A stretch of DNA of 16,544 nucleotides from an uncultured delta proteobacterium. GTDB lineage: Bacteria; RBG-13-61-14; DRUE01. The translations under genes were made by a program, and so were the position numbers. The stretch is taken from assembly GCA_903930515.1 (NCBI GenBank), contig CAIYYW010000161.1, positions 1-16,544 on the forward strand. The letters are read 5' to 3'. A model generated the notes under the pieces. That model did not search any database and was not told where the DNA came from. It worked only from the letters and a program-made list of their open reading frames with translations. Positions 1 to 6,415 of this stretch are shown piece by piece. How positions within the stretch are numbered: position 1 is the first letter of the stretch; each line of letters starts with the position of its first letter.

Positions 1-47
1 CGGTAAAATCAGTCAACTGGATTGAGAAGATTTTATTTCCGGGCTGG

Positions 48-1028
48 ATGGTTAACCGTCGGGTTCGGATCACGCGCGCCGGGGGGGTGTATCTGGGGTT
101 GGTGTTCCTGTTCGGGTTTGCCGCGATCAACAGCGGGAACAACCTGCTCTACCTGGTGCTGTCGGTGATGATCAGCATCCTGCTCGCCGGGTTCTGGCTG
201 AGCGAGATGACGCTCAACGATTTCAAAATTTCCCGGCAATTGCCGGAGTCGGCGTGCTCGGGCGAGGAGTTCATCATCAGCTACGGGATTGAGAATCAAA
301 AGCGGTTTTGGCCGCTGGCCGGCCTGGAAGCGCGTGAAGAAATTGAGGGCAAAGCGACCGGGGCATATTTCCTGCTGGTGCGTCCGAACCGGACCGAGCA
401 GGTTTACGCGGGTTTGAGCCTGGGGCGGAGGGGAAGAGCTGATTTCAACGACCTGATGGTCTTGACCAGGTTCCCGTTCGGTTTTTTTGAAAAAGGCAAG
501 CGGGTGAATCTGCCGGGGGAGATGGCGGTGATGCCGAAGCCGGTCCTGACCGGGATAGATGCCGAGTCGCCGGGGCCGTGGACCGGGGAGGTTCACCGCG
601 GGAAAAAGGGATCAGGCTCCGAGCTGTTCTGCTACCGTCCTTACACCCCCGGGGATCAGCCGGCCTGGATTGATTGGAAAGCGAGCGCGCGCGCCGGCGA
701 GATCCTGGTCCAGGAGAACGAGCTGGAATTGGAACAGTCGGTGGTGATCTCATTAAGGGTGCCCCTGGTCCGGCCGGAGCCGGACTCCGGGGAGCGGGAG
801 GATTTAATCGGAAAGGCCTTTGGGTTCAGCCGTATTTTTCTGGACCGCGGCTACCGGGTCCGTCTGGAAATCCAGGACCGGGGTATTGATTTTGGAATTG
901 GAATCCCGCAATTGAGCCGGATCGGAAGGTTCCTGGCTTTGTTTGACGACCCTAAAAACCCGGATTTGGGCGAGCCGCTTCCGGCCCGGGCCGACCCGGG
1001 GTATCAATGCGTGGTGGGAGGGGAATAG
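48..1028 (+). CDS. DUF58 family membrane protein
   Basis: A DUF58-family protein; in other bacteria these sit beside MoxR ATPases and transglutaminase-like proteins, and their exact role is unsettled. Two hydrophobic segments lie near residues 13-30 and 33-52, the second after a SGNNLLYL stretch typical of the family. The C-terminal half carries the DUF58 signature RPYTPGD (197-203) and IDWKASAR (208-215). The rest is probably a von Willebrand A-like fold. The reading frame stays open upstream of this ATG to the left edge of the window, with no stop in bases 3-47 and no clear ribosome binding site before the ATG, so the true start may be outside and the gene may be partial. It converges on the receiver-domain gene. 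The family call is firm; the start is uncertain. Confidence 0.85.
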   Translation: MVNRRVRITRAGGVYLGLVFLFGFAAINSGNNLLYLVLSVMISILLAGFWLSEMTLNDFKISRQLPESACSGEEFIISYGIENQKRFWPLAGLEAREEIEGKATGAYFLLVRPNRTEQVYAGLSLGRRGRADFNDLMVLTRFPFGFFEKGKRVNLPGEMAVMPKPVLTGIDAESPGPWTGEVHRGKKGSGSELFCYRPYTPGDQPAWIDWKASARAGEILVQENELELEQSVVISLRVPLVRPEPDSGEREDLIGKAFGFSRIFLDRGYRVRLEIQDRGIDFGIGIPQLSRIGRFLALFDDPKNPDLGEPLPARADPGYQCVVGGE

Positions 1029-1100
1029 TTTCCGGTTTCCGCCGCGCTCCCAACCGCCCCCGGCGCGAATTAAGGAATAAGCGGTTTGGGCGAGAGTCCC

Positions 1101-1547
1101 TCAACTTATGAGTGGGGGCTTGGTGTTTTTGGCGAGCAAGGCTCCCATCAGTTCCATCAATTCTCCGGTTCCAAAGGGCTTTTCCAGGAAGGCGTCGGCT
1201 CCGGCCTTGAAGCCCTGGAAGCGCACTTCGCTGCTGGGGTATCCGGTGACCATCATCACCGGGATATTTTTTAGCCGGGGATTTTTGCGGATGGCCTTGG
1301 CCAGGTCCATCCCGTTGATCCAGCTCATATAGACATCAAGGATAATCAGCGCGGGCGAGGTGTCACGGAGCTTGGTCAGGAATTCCAAGGCGGATTTGAA
1401 ATGCCTGGCCTCGTAGCCGTGGAGCCGGAGCAATTTCAGCACGAACCGTCCGAAGATTTCATCGTCATCCACGACGAAGACTTCGTTGCATTGCTGGACC
1501 TGCAGGTTATTTCCCCAATCAAATTCTTGCGCGGTAACTCCGTCCAT
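1101..1547 (-). CDS. Stand-alone response regulator receiver domain protein
   Basis: A single-domain (CheY-like) receiver of 148 residues that would take a phosphoryl group from a histidine kinase. Acidic-pocket residues D27-D29, phosphoacceptor D71 (in IILDVYM), switch residue T100 and the conserved lysine K122 (in EKPF) are all present. No output domain follows, so it probably acts through protein contact. About 20 residues precede the domain. An unusually good Shine-Dalgarno sequence, AAAGGAGG, lies just upstream of the ATG on the minus strand. No kinase gene is in the window. It is divergent from rpmH, sharing the AT-rich interval 1548-1673, and convergent with the DUF58 gene. The partner and process are unknown. 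Confidence 0.9.
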   Translation of the reverse strand: MDGVTAQEFDWGNNLQVQQCNEVFVVDDDEIFGRFVLKLLRLHGYEARHFKSALEFLTKLRDTSPALIILDVYMSWINGMDLAKAIRKNPRLKNIPVMMVTGYPSSEVRFQGFKAGADAFLEKPFGTGELMELMGALLAKNTKPPLIS

Positions 1548-1614
1548 TTTGAGCCTCCTTTAAAAGGGTCTGTAAATTTGATGAAAACCGAAAGGGATTA
1601 GTTTTGTTCAAAGT

Positions 1615-1642
1615 TTGCTTTTCGGGCAAAATTTTGTAAAAT
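1615..1642 (+). promoter_or_regulatory. Putative sigma-70 promoter of rpmH operon
   Basis: TTGCTT (1615-1620) and TAAAAT (1637-1642) are 16 bases apart in the AT-rich stretch between two divergent genes, about 30 bases upstream of rpmH. A weaker alternative is TTGTTC (1604-1609) with CAAAAT (1627-1632), 17 bases apart. Assigned by eye only. Confidence 0.4.
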
Positions 1643-1673
1643 AAGCTAAAATCTTTAAGCAGGAGAAAAAGTT

Positions 1674-1829
1674 ATGGTGCAATTAACCTTTCGGCCTCAT
1701 AATCGGAAGAAAACCCGAACCCACGGGTTCCGGAAGCGGATGAGCACGAAGCGAGGCCAACAAGTGCTGAGCCGTCGGAGAAAGAAGGGCCGGCATCGGC
1801 TGACAGTAGTGGTCCCCGGGAAGAGGTAA
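1674..1829 (+). CDS. rpmH: 50S ribosomal protein L34
   Basis: A 51-residue highly basic protein with the L34 pattern: [20 protein letters not shown], then [11 protein letters not shown]34 is a component of the large ribosomal subunit. It is slightly longer than many L34 proteins because of the C-terminal tail VVVPGKR. AGGAG at 1661-1665 is a good ribosome binding site 8 bases before the ATG. Its stop codon shares a base with the rnpA start (TAATG), so the two are translationally coupled. This is the conserved rpmH-rnpA-yidD-yidC order found in most bacteria. dnaA, a frequent upstream neighbour, is not here; a receiver-domain gene stands divergently instead. Confidence 0.97.
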   Translation: MVQLTFRPHNRKKTRTHGFRKRMSTKRGQQVLSRRRKKGRHRLTVVVPGKR

Positions 1830-2221
1830 TGGCGGAAGCCCGGTTTCGCAAATCGGATAGAATCCGGTTGAGCCGCGATTATGCGCGGATCAAGGAATCG
1901 GGGAAGCGGTTTCGGACCCGTCACTTTCTGTTGAATTACCAAAGGTCGGATGGGGATGGGATTAGACTCGGGACCGTGGTTTCCAGCCGGGTCCGGCCGG
2001 CGCACAAGCGGAACCGGTGCAAGCGGCTGATCCGCGAGTATTTTCGGATGAACCGCTCGGAGATCAAAGGCTGGTTTGAGTTCGCCTGGAACCATAACGG
2101 TTCCGGTCTGGACTTGGTCGTGGTGGCGTATCCGGGGGCGGAGGGGTTGAGCTTCGGGGAATTGAAACAGGAACTGAACGCGGGTTTGGAACAAGAAGCC
2201 GGTCAGGTCCGGAAAAGATAA
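1829..2221 (+). CDS. rnpA: Ribonuclease P protein component
   Basis: The protein subunit of RNase P, which with the catalytic RNA removes 5' leaders from tRNA precursors. It is 130 residues, near the usual family length. The RNR signature RNRCKRLIREYFR spans about residues 61-73, and the N-terminal region RFRKSDRIRLSRDYARI matches the family start. It overlaps the rpmH stop by one base and ends immediately before the yidD ATG. The position in the cluster and the motif make this call secure. The RNase P RNA gene is not in the window. Confidence 0.96.
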   Translation: MAEARFRKSDRIRLSRDYARIKESGKRFRTRHFLLNYQRSDGDGIRLGTVVSSRVRPAHKRNRCKRLIREYFRMNRSEIKGWFEFAWNHNGSGLDLVVVAYPGAEGLSFGELKQELNAGLEQEAGQVRKR

Positions 2222-2431
2222 ATGAGCAAGGTCGCGATCATATTGATCCGGGCGTATCAGATTTTGATCTCGCCCTTCCTGGGGAGTCATTGCCGGTTTG
2301 ATCCGAGTTGCAGCAGCTACGCCCTGGAGGCTCTCCGGAAATATGGTTTTAGCAAAGGAACCTGGATGACGGCCCGGCGGATTCTCCGCTGTCACCCTTT
2401 TGGCCCGGGCGGTTACGATCCGGTTCCTTGA
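2222..2431 (+). CDS. yidD: Membrane protein insertion efficiency factor YidD
   Basis: A 69-residue YidD protein. The family helps insert or fold inner-membrane proteins together with YidC. It shows the hallmark order: an amphipathic N-terminal helix ([16 protein letters not shown]), then [19 protein letters not shown] (about 24-42) and [17 protein letters not shown] at the C-terminus. The conserved cysteines C24, C30 and C57 are present. The ATG follows directly after the rnpA stop with no spacer, and yidC begins 12 bases after its stop, in line with one transcript. Confidence 0.96.
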   Translation: MSKVAIILIRAYQILISPFLGSHCRFDPSCSSYALEALRKYGFSKGTWMTARRILRCHPFGPGGYDPVP

Positions 2432-2443
2432 ACAGGAGATGGA

Positions 2444-4180
2444 ATGGAAGAGCGGGACCCGGCATTAGAGAAGAATTTTATCATATTTATGATCCTGGTG
2501 ATGGCCTCAATCTTCGGCTGGATGTATTTGAACGGGAAAAAGAACCCTCCGGCCAAACCCGGATCGACGCCAGCCAAGGTGTCGGAGCAAGCTCGAGGGA
2601 CAACCAAGCCCAGCCCGGAGTTGACGCAGCCGGCCCCGGGAACGCCGGCTTCGGCCCCGGCCCCGGCGAGTCCGGTCCCCGCGGGAATAATTCCGGCCGC
2701 GGAAGAAAAGATTATGGTGGTCTCAAGCCCGCTTTACCGGGTGACCTTCAGCAACCAAGGCGCGGTCCCGGTCGGTTGGGAACTGCTCAAATACCAGGAC
2801 CAGGTTTATTTCCCGTATGAAGTCAGCCTCAAATGGCCTCCGTTCCGGCGGGTGGAAAAATTTATCTCGCATCCGGTCCAACTGATCAACCCGGGCTTGA
2901 AGGGCAAGCCCCCGCTCCGGACCGCCATCCGGATCAACGGGATCTCGGTCGGCCCGGATACGCTCTGGCAAACGGATACCGAGTCGGTATCGGTGGAAAA
3001 AGGACCGACCGCGGTGGTATTTTCATTGCCGCTTTCCGGGGGCGGTCTCCTGAAGAAGATTTACACCTTTTATCCGGACCTATACCGTTCCGAATTGAAG
3101 ATTGAATATTCGGGGATTGAGCCGGATTTGCAGCAGAGCGGAGTGGACTTTGAAATGAGCTATTTATTCGAGCCGCTGAACCGCCTGTCAAGCATCAACT
3201 TCCACGGGCCCATCATCCATACCGGCAAGAAGCTGGTCAAGTTTTCCCTCAAGGACTTGAACAAAAATAAAATTATGGCCGAACCGGAAGCCGACTGGGG
3301 AGGGTTCACCGACAGCTATTTCCTCACCGCCCTGCTCGCGCCTCCCGGGTCGTTGATGTCTGCCCAGGCTGTTTACGCCGGGACCGACGAGGCGTTGCAG
3401 GACAAGAAATCGGTCAAGGAATACGGGTTGGAGCTTAAATTCAAACCGGCGCCGAAACTGCTGTCGGAACATTCCCTGGCCGACCTGACCCTTTATTTCG
3501 GGCCCAAGCAAAAGGATTTGCTGGAGCAAACCCGCAACACCCTGGGGCTGGCCATTGATTACGGAATGTGGGCCCCGATCGCGATCCCGATCATGTACTG
3601 CCTGGTCTATCTCAACAAGGCAATAAAAAACTTCGGCTGGTCCATCATCATCCTCACCTTCCTTTTAAGGATGGCGATGTTCCCGCTCACCCGCAAGGGC
3701 CAGAAGTCAATGAAGGAGTTGCAGAAGCTTCAGCCGGAGATGGAAAAAATCCGCAAGAAATTCCCGGATAATAAGGTGAAGCAGCAGGAAGAGATTTACG
3801 CTTTGCAGCGTAAATACAAAATCAACCCCCTGGGCGGATGTCTGCCGATGCTGGTCCAGATCCCGATCTTCTTCGCCTTTTACAAGGTGCTCCTGGTCAG
3901 CATAGAACTTAGGCACGCGCCCTGGATGCTCTGGATCCCGGACCTCTCCAGCCGGGACCCGCTCTTGATTTTGCCTGTGCTGATGGGCGGAAGCCAGTTC
4001 CTGATGCAGAAGCTCACTCCCACCGCGGGCGACCCGATGCAGGCTCGGATGATGATGTTTATGCCTCTGATCTTCACTTTTATGCTGATCTATTTCCCCT
4101 CCGGATTGCTTTTATATTGGACGGTCAGCAACATCATCGGGATCGGCCAGCAAGTCTATGTCAACAAAACCATGAAATAA
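2444..4180 (+). CDS. yidC: Membrane protein insertase YidC (Gram-negative type)
   Basis: YidC inserts membrane proteins alone or with the Sec translocon. At 578 residues it has the long architecture of outer-membrane bacteria. One N-terminal transmembrane segment (about 11-30) is followed by a Pro/Ala-rich linker (about 33-85), a large periplasmic beta domain (about 90-365) and the conserved insertase core with several membrane helices. The core includes the hydrophilic-groove arginine (R409 in LLRMAMFPLT), the charged cytoplasmic coiled hairpin QKLQPEMEKIRKKFPDNKVK, and INPLGGCLPMLVQIPIFFAFYKVL. The C-terminal PSGLLLYWTVSNIIGIGQQ is typical. AGGAG (2434-2438) precedes the ATG by 5 bases. khpB follows after 10 bases. 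Confidence 0.97.
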   Translation: MEERDPALEKNFIIFMILVMASIFGWMYLNGKKNPPAKPGSTPAKVSEQARGTTKPSPELTQPAPGTPASAPAPASPVPAGIIPAAEEKIMVVSSPLYRVTFSNQGAVPVGWELLKYQDQVYFPYEVSLKWPPFRRVEKFISHPVQLINPGLKGKPPLRTAIRINGISVGPDTLWQTDTESVSVEKGPTAVVFSLPLSGGGLLKKIYTFYPDLYRSELKIEYSGIEPDLQQSGVDFEMSYLFEPLNRLSSINFHGPIIHTGKKLVKFSLKDLNKNKIMAEPEADWGGFTDSYFLTALLAPPGSLMSAQAVYAGTDEALQDKKSVKEYGLELKFKPAPKLLSEHSLADLTLYFGPKQKDLLEQTRNTLGLAIDYGMWAPIAIPIMYCLVYLNKAIKNFGWSIIILTFLLRMAMFPLTRKGQKSMKELQKLQPEMEKIRKKFPDNKVKQQEEIYALQRKYKINPLGGCLPMLVQIPIFFAFYKVLLVSIELRHAPWMLWIPDLSSRDPLLILPVLMGGSQFLMQKLTPTAGDPMQARMMMFMPLIFTFMLIYFPSGLLLYWTVSNIIGIGQQVYVNKTMK

Positions 4181-4190
4181 GGAGACCACC

Positions 4191-4727
4191 GTGGACGAGG
4201 AAAATCTGGAACAGCCGGGAGAAGAATCAGCGGGGGAACCCTCGCGGGCGGGGCAGACGCGCCAGCTCTGCCAAAAAATCCTCAGTTTTTTCCCGCTTTA
4301 CAGCACCCCCCTGGTGCAGGCCTGGGAGGAGCAGGGAAAAATTATCGTGGAGATCCAGGGCGATAAATCAGGAATCCTGATCGGAAAACACGGCCAGACC
4401 TTGCTGGCCCTGGAGTTGGTCCTGAACCGGATCGTCCAGCGCCAGGCCGGAGAGTCCATTCAGGTCTGTTTGGATTGCGAGGGATACCGCAAACGGCGCA
4501 AGGAAATGCTGGAGCGGATGGCGCGGGAGGCCGCGGAGGAAGTGGAGGATACCGGCGCGCCCGTGAATTTGGGGCCGATGCCTTCGGAGGAGCGAAAAAT
4601 TATCCACTTGGTCTTGCAGGAGCATCCCCGGGTCTGCACCGAAAGTCAGGGAATTCCTCCGGACCGCGAAATCATTGTCAAGCCCCGCCCCAAACCTGAA
4701 CAAGACGAGAAGCCAAGCGAGGGATAA
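4191..4727 (+). CDS. khpB: KhpB/Jag RNA-binding protein (KH-R3H), lacking Jag-N
   Basis: A single-stranded nucleic-acid binding protein of the Jag/KhpB family (178 residues). The KH domain carries the GxxG loop GKHG (65-68) followed by QTLLALELVLNRI. The R3H domain (about 115-165) has the Arg-x3-His pair in ERKIIH (R135, H139). The N-terminal Jag-N domain of longer homologues is absent; about 25 polar residues replace it. It starts with GTG, chosen because GGAG (4181-4184) lies 6 bases upstream and homology begins soon after. Placement directly behind yidC is the conserved context. In Firmicutes the family affects cell division and elongation through RNA binding; its role here is inferred. 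Confidence 0.92.
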   Translation: MDEENLEQPGEESAGEPSRAGQTRQLCQKILSFFPLYSTPLVQAWEEQGKIIVEIQGDKSGILIGKHGQTLLALELVLNRIVQRQAGESIQVCLDCEGYRKRRKEMLERMAREAAEEVEDTGAPVNLGPMPSEERKIIHLVLQEHPRVCTESQGIPPDREIIVKPRPKPEQDEKPSEG

Positions 4728-4733
4728 GATAAT

Positions 4734-5459
4734 ATGACGGGCAGGGCAAAACCGAAACCGTTCAGTATCGGTTGGGATGTTGGCGGATGGAATTGTGACA
4801 AGAATCCACGAAGCCGCGATGCCATCGTCATCCTGGATTCCATGCTGAAGATTGTTGGCGAGCCGTGGCGGGGTAATCTGCGGGAGGGTGTCTGCGAGAA
4901 TTCCAAGACAAGCGATTGGCTCAAGGCGCTGTTCAAAAATTGTGATGCGGAATTTCCTGATGAGCCGATGGCGATCACGATGGCTATTGATGCACCTCTG
5001 GGGTTCTCCGAGGAGTTTGTGAATCTGGTGACCAGCTTGAGGTGCGTGGATTCGGTCGAGAGGTTTAACACCAACCGCTATCTGTTTCGTCAGACCGACC
5101 GGGGTCTTTTCAATCAGGGCCTAAAACCATTGTCCCCGGTCAATGATATGATCGGCAGCCAGGCGACCAAGGGGATGCATGTCCTCGCAAAATTCGCACC
5201 CATAGTCGAGAGCTGCGGTGTGTGGACTGATGGTGAGGGATTCCATGCCCTCGAAACCTATCCAACGGCGTGCCGGGAAACAAGGGTAGTGAAGAAGCTG
5301 CTGAAAGGGCATAAGCCACTAAGGGATGACGACAGGAACGACGCTCGGATCTGCGCCCTAGTGGCGCATCTTTTTGCCACAGATCGGGGGGCGTTCAGCC
5401 AACCTCCCGAAAGCGTCCCGCAAAACGAAGGTTGGATTTGGGTGCCCCGGAAAAGATAA
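4734..5459 (+). CDS. DUF429-like RNase H-fold protein
   Basis: A 241-residue protein resembling DUF429, a family of predicted RNase H-like nucleases whose function is not proven. An early acidic residue lies in GWDVGGW (D15). The IDAPLGF strand carries D86, E174 lies in LETYP, and the C-terminal DDDRNDARICALVAH (D203) matches the last acidic position of the fold. NRYLFRQTDR and the MIGSQATKGMH segment are also family-like. It begins 6 bases after the khpB stop, with only a weak GAGGG upstream, and may be co-transcribed. It occupies the position where mnmE often follows khpB, so it is probably a lineage-specific insertion. It converges on the GIY-YIG gene. Confidence 0.7.
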   Translation: MTGRAKPKPFSIGWDVGGWNCDKNPRSRDAIVILDSMLKIVGEPWRGNLREGVCENSKTSDWLKALFKNCDAEFPDEPMAITMAIDAPLGFSEEFVNLVTSLRCVDSVERFNTNRYLFRQTDRGLFNQGLKPLSPVNDMIGSQATKGMHVLAKFAPIVESCGVWTDGEGFHALETYPTACRETRVVKKLLKGHKPLRDDDRNDARICALVAHLFATDRGAFSQPPESVPQNEGWIWVPRKR

Positions 5460-5490
5460 TATGAGTACTGTCGGCCAAATCAACAAGCAA

Positions 5491-5504
5491 ACGGGGTCAG
5501 GTTT
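5491..5504. repeat. GGGGTCAGG motif at the distal edge of the GIY-YIG unit
   Basis: ACGGGGTCAGGTTT on the plus strand contains the reverse complement of the GIY-YIG stop codon (5497-5499). From memory, GGGTCAGGT-type sequences often border REP-associated and IS200-like transposase genes in other bacteria. Here it may mark the end of the GIY-YIG/palindrome unit. Only one copy is seen in this window, so the repeat status is inference. Confidence 0.3.
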
Positions 5505-5748
5505 CCTTCCAGAAATGCCTTTTGGCGAAGGCCCTGCCAGAGCCTGATTTCAAATATTTTTCAAAATGTTTCGCGGCTTGGTCATCTTCGAACCTGATCA
5601 CTACCACCAATTCCCAGGGCTTGAATTTGGCCGTATGCGCTGATTGGCCGGCATTATGCTCTTGGATTCTTTGAAGGTAATTTGAGGATATGCCCACATA
5701 GTGCTGATCCGGGTGATTGATACTCCGAATTAGATAGACATATTTCAT
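5497..5748 (-). CDS. Small GIY-YIG nuclease domain protein
   Basis: An 83-residue GIY-YIG domain protein of the single-domain UPF0213/Slx1-like kind. It begins MKYVYLIRS (the GIY strand) and continues with HYVGIS (the YIG strand), LQRIQEHN (candidate catalytic Arg), then FEKYLKSGSGRAFAKRHF carrying the metal-binding Glu. The start is set at 5748 because AAGGAGGG (revcomp of 5757-5764) lies 8 bases upstream and homology begins there. The same frame stays open upstream to an ATG at 5940, which would add 64 basic low-complexity residues encoded by palindromic repeats; I treat that as leader. The Shine-Dalgarno sequence is itself part of a repeat arm. Function is unknown; DNA nicking or mobility of the repeats is a hypothesis. 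Confidence 0.88.
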   Translation of the reverse strand: MKYVYLIRSINHPDQHYVGISSNYLQRIQEHNAGQSAHTAKFKPWELVVVIRFEDDQAAKHFEKYLKSGSGRAFAKRHFWKET

Positions 5749-5945
5749 GAGGTCGGCCCTCCTTCGTCTTCGCTTCGGGCTTGACTTCGGCGGGCACCAG
5801 ACTTCGCCACCTGTGTGGCATAGACGCCAAGCGCGGCCGTCTGCAAAAATAATCAACTCCGGCGAGCCAGACGAAGCCTTGGATGAGAAGTCCTCCTTCG
5901 CTCGGGTTACCGAGCTACGGCGGACAGCCTTCGCCGACAATTCTG
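5749..5945. repeat. Palindrome-rich leader of the GIY-YIG gene
   Basis: Non-coding, GC-rich DNA made of imperfect palindromes. One pairs GCCCTCCTTCGTC (5756-5768) with GACTTCGGCGGGC (5783-5795), 9 of 13 positions complementary. A second and stronger one lies at 5891-5924. Between them is a stretch (about 5800-5890) with scattered CTTCG/CGAAG words but no strong hairpin that I can see. The minus strand supplies the ribosome binding site of the GIY-YIG gene. The whole leader is open in the GIY-YIG frame, but its translation (many Arg, Ser, Lys) does not look like a folded domain. Confidence 0.65.
5891..5924. repeat. Imperfect hairpin A, member of dispersed palindrome family
   Basis: Left arm TCCTCCTTCGCTCGG (5891-5905), loop GTTA, right arm CCGAGCTACGGCGGA (5910-5924); 12 of 15 positions pair. 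The mismatches include a TTC opposite TAC core. With the adjoining GGACAGCC (5922-5929) it matches, as reverse complement, the segment 14631-14665 at 30 of 35 positions. Confidence 0.75.
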
Positions 5946-5990
5946 ATCACCTGCCTAATCGCCTTTTTTCTATTTTATGCAACTGGCTTG

Positions 5991-6016
5991 CCAGCCGTAG
6001 CCTTGGCGAAGGCTGG
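5991..6016. repeat. Hairpin B abutting the tRNA-Glu 3' end
   Basis: CCAGCCGTAGCC (5991-6002), loop TT, GGCGAAGGCTGG (6005-6016); 10 of 12 positions pair. The mismatched core is GTA opposite GAA. Its last three bases, TGG, are the complement of the tRNA-Glu CCA end. On the minus strand the hairpin lies immediately downstream of the tRNA. An A-rich rather than T-rich stretch follows farther down that strand, so it is not a canonical intrinsic terminator. Confidence 0.7.
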
Positions 6017-6088
6017 TGGTCCCAGCGGGAATCGAACCCGCGTTACCGGATTGAGAGTCCGGTGTCCTAACCCCTAGACGATGGGACC
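6014..6088 (-). tRNA. tRNA-Glu (anticodon CTC), CCA encoded
   Basis: Read on the minus strand, the acceptor strands GGTCCCA and TGGGACC pair fully. The D arm begins CGTCTAGGGGTTAGGAC, the anticodon stem CCGGA/TCCGG encloses loop CTCTCAA with anticodon CTC (complement of 6053-6055), and the T arm is CGCGGGTTCGATTCCCGC. The discriminator is A (complement of 6017), followed by encoded CCA (complement of 6014-6016). The body is 72 nt. I see no convincing promoter directly upstream; co-transcription with tRNA-Gln is possible. A palindromic repeat begins at its CCA. Confidence 0.97.
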
Positions 6089-6170
6089 GGCTGCTCCTAA
6101 AAAGTTGAAAAGTTTATCAGTTTATATGTTGACAAAAAACCCGATTGTCCTTCCATCCAGTCATCAACCT

Positions 6171-6210
6171 GGCTGTCCTCCGCAGCCCCTTCTCACTCCG
6201 AAGGAGGATC
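6171..6210. repeat. Hairpin C between the tRNA genes
   Basis: TCCTCC (6176-6181) pairs perfectly with GGAGGA (6203-6208). The inner flanks are GCAG and CGAAG, a GCA-opposite-GAA version of the family core. It is preceded by GGCTG, which makes the left arm resemble both hairpin A and the copy at 14631. Confidence 0.6.
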
Positions 6211-6226
6211 AACTTATAAACCTACC

Positions 6227-6277
6227 TGTCCTCCGTAGCCTCTTCTTGCTCGCGCCATCTGTCGGCGAAGGAGGATC
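6227..6277. repeat. Hairpin D between the tRNA genes
   Basis: TCCTCCGTAGCC (6229-6240) and GGCGAAGGAGGA (6264-6275) pair at 10 of 12 positions across a 23-base loop. The mismatched core is GTA opposite GAA, the same as in hairpin B. The word CCGATTGTC occurs both at 6141-6149 and just after this hairpin at 6278-6286, so hairpins C and D are bracketed by a 9-base direct repeat. Confidence 0.65.
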
Positions 6278-6329
6278 CGATTGTCAACTGATCTTAACCA
6301 GGATCGGTTTTGCGCCGCACTTTTCAAAA

Positions 6330-6404
6330 TGGCTCGGGGCCAGGGACTCGAACCCCGACTGCCGAATCCAGAGCCCGGTGTCCTGCCAATTAGACGAGCC
6401 CCGA
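6330..6404 (-). tRNA. tRNA-Gln (anticodon CTG), CCA encoded
   Basis: Read on the minus strand, the acceptor strands TCGGGGC and GCCCCGA pair fully, with discriminator G and encoded CCA (complement of 6330-6332). The anticodon stem CCGGG/TTCGG, with two G-T pairs, holds loop CTCTGGA with anticodon CTG (complement of 6369-6371). The T arm is CGGGG, loop TTCGAGT, CCCTG. The body is 72 nt. A near-consensus sigma-70 promoter lies directly upstream. Confidence 0.96.
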
Positions 6405-6415
6405 AACCGTTAATC

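Noticed and set aside
445-753. Minus-strand and alternate-frame open frames within the DUF58 gene
   Set aside because: They are high-GC shadow frames rich in Pro, Arg and Ser that overlap a gene with a clear family match.
4600-4608. TTATCCACT, one mismatch from a DnaA box, near the rpmH cluster
   Set aside because: It is a single site inside the khpB coding sequence, with no cluster of boxes, no AT-rich unwinding region and no dnaA. It is not evidence for an origin.
5749-5940. N-terminal extension of the GIY-YIG gene to an ATG at 5940
   Set aside because: The extra 64 residues come from palindromic repeats and are basic and low-complexity. A good ribosome binding site (AAGGAGGG) and the family start are at 5748.
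5891-6277. CRISPR array
   Set aside because: The repeats are imperfect palindromes of varying stem sequence with irregular spacing and no equal-length spacers, and no cas genes are present.
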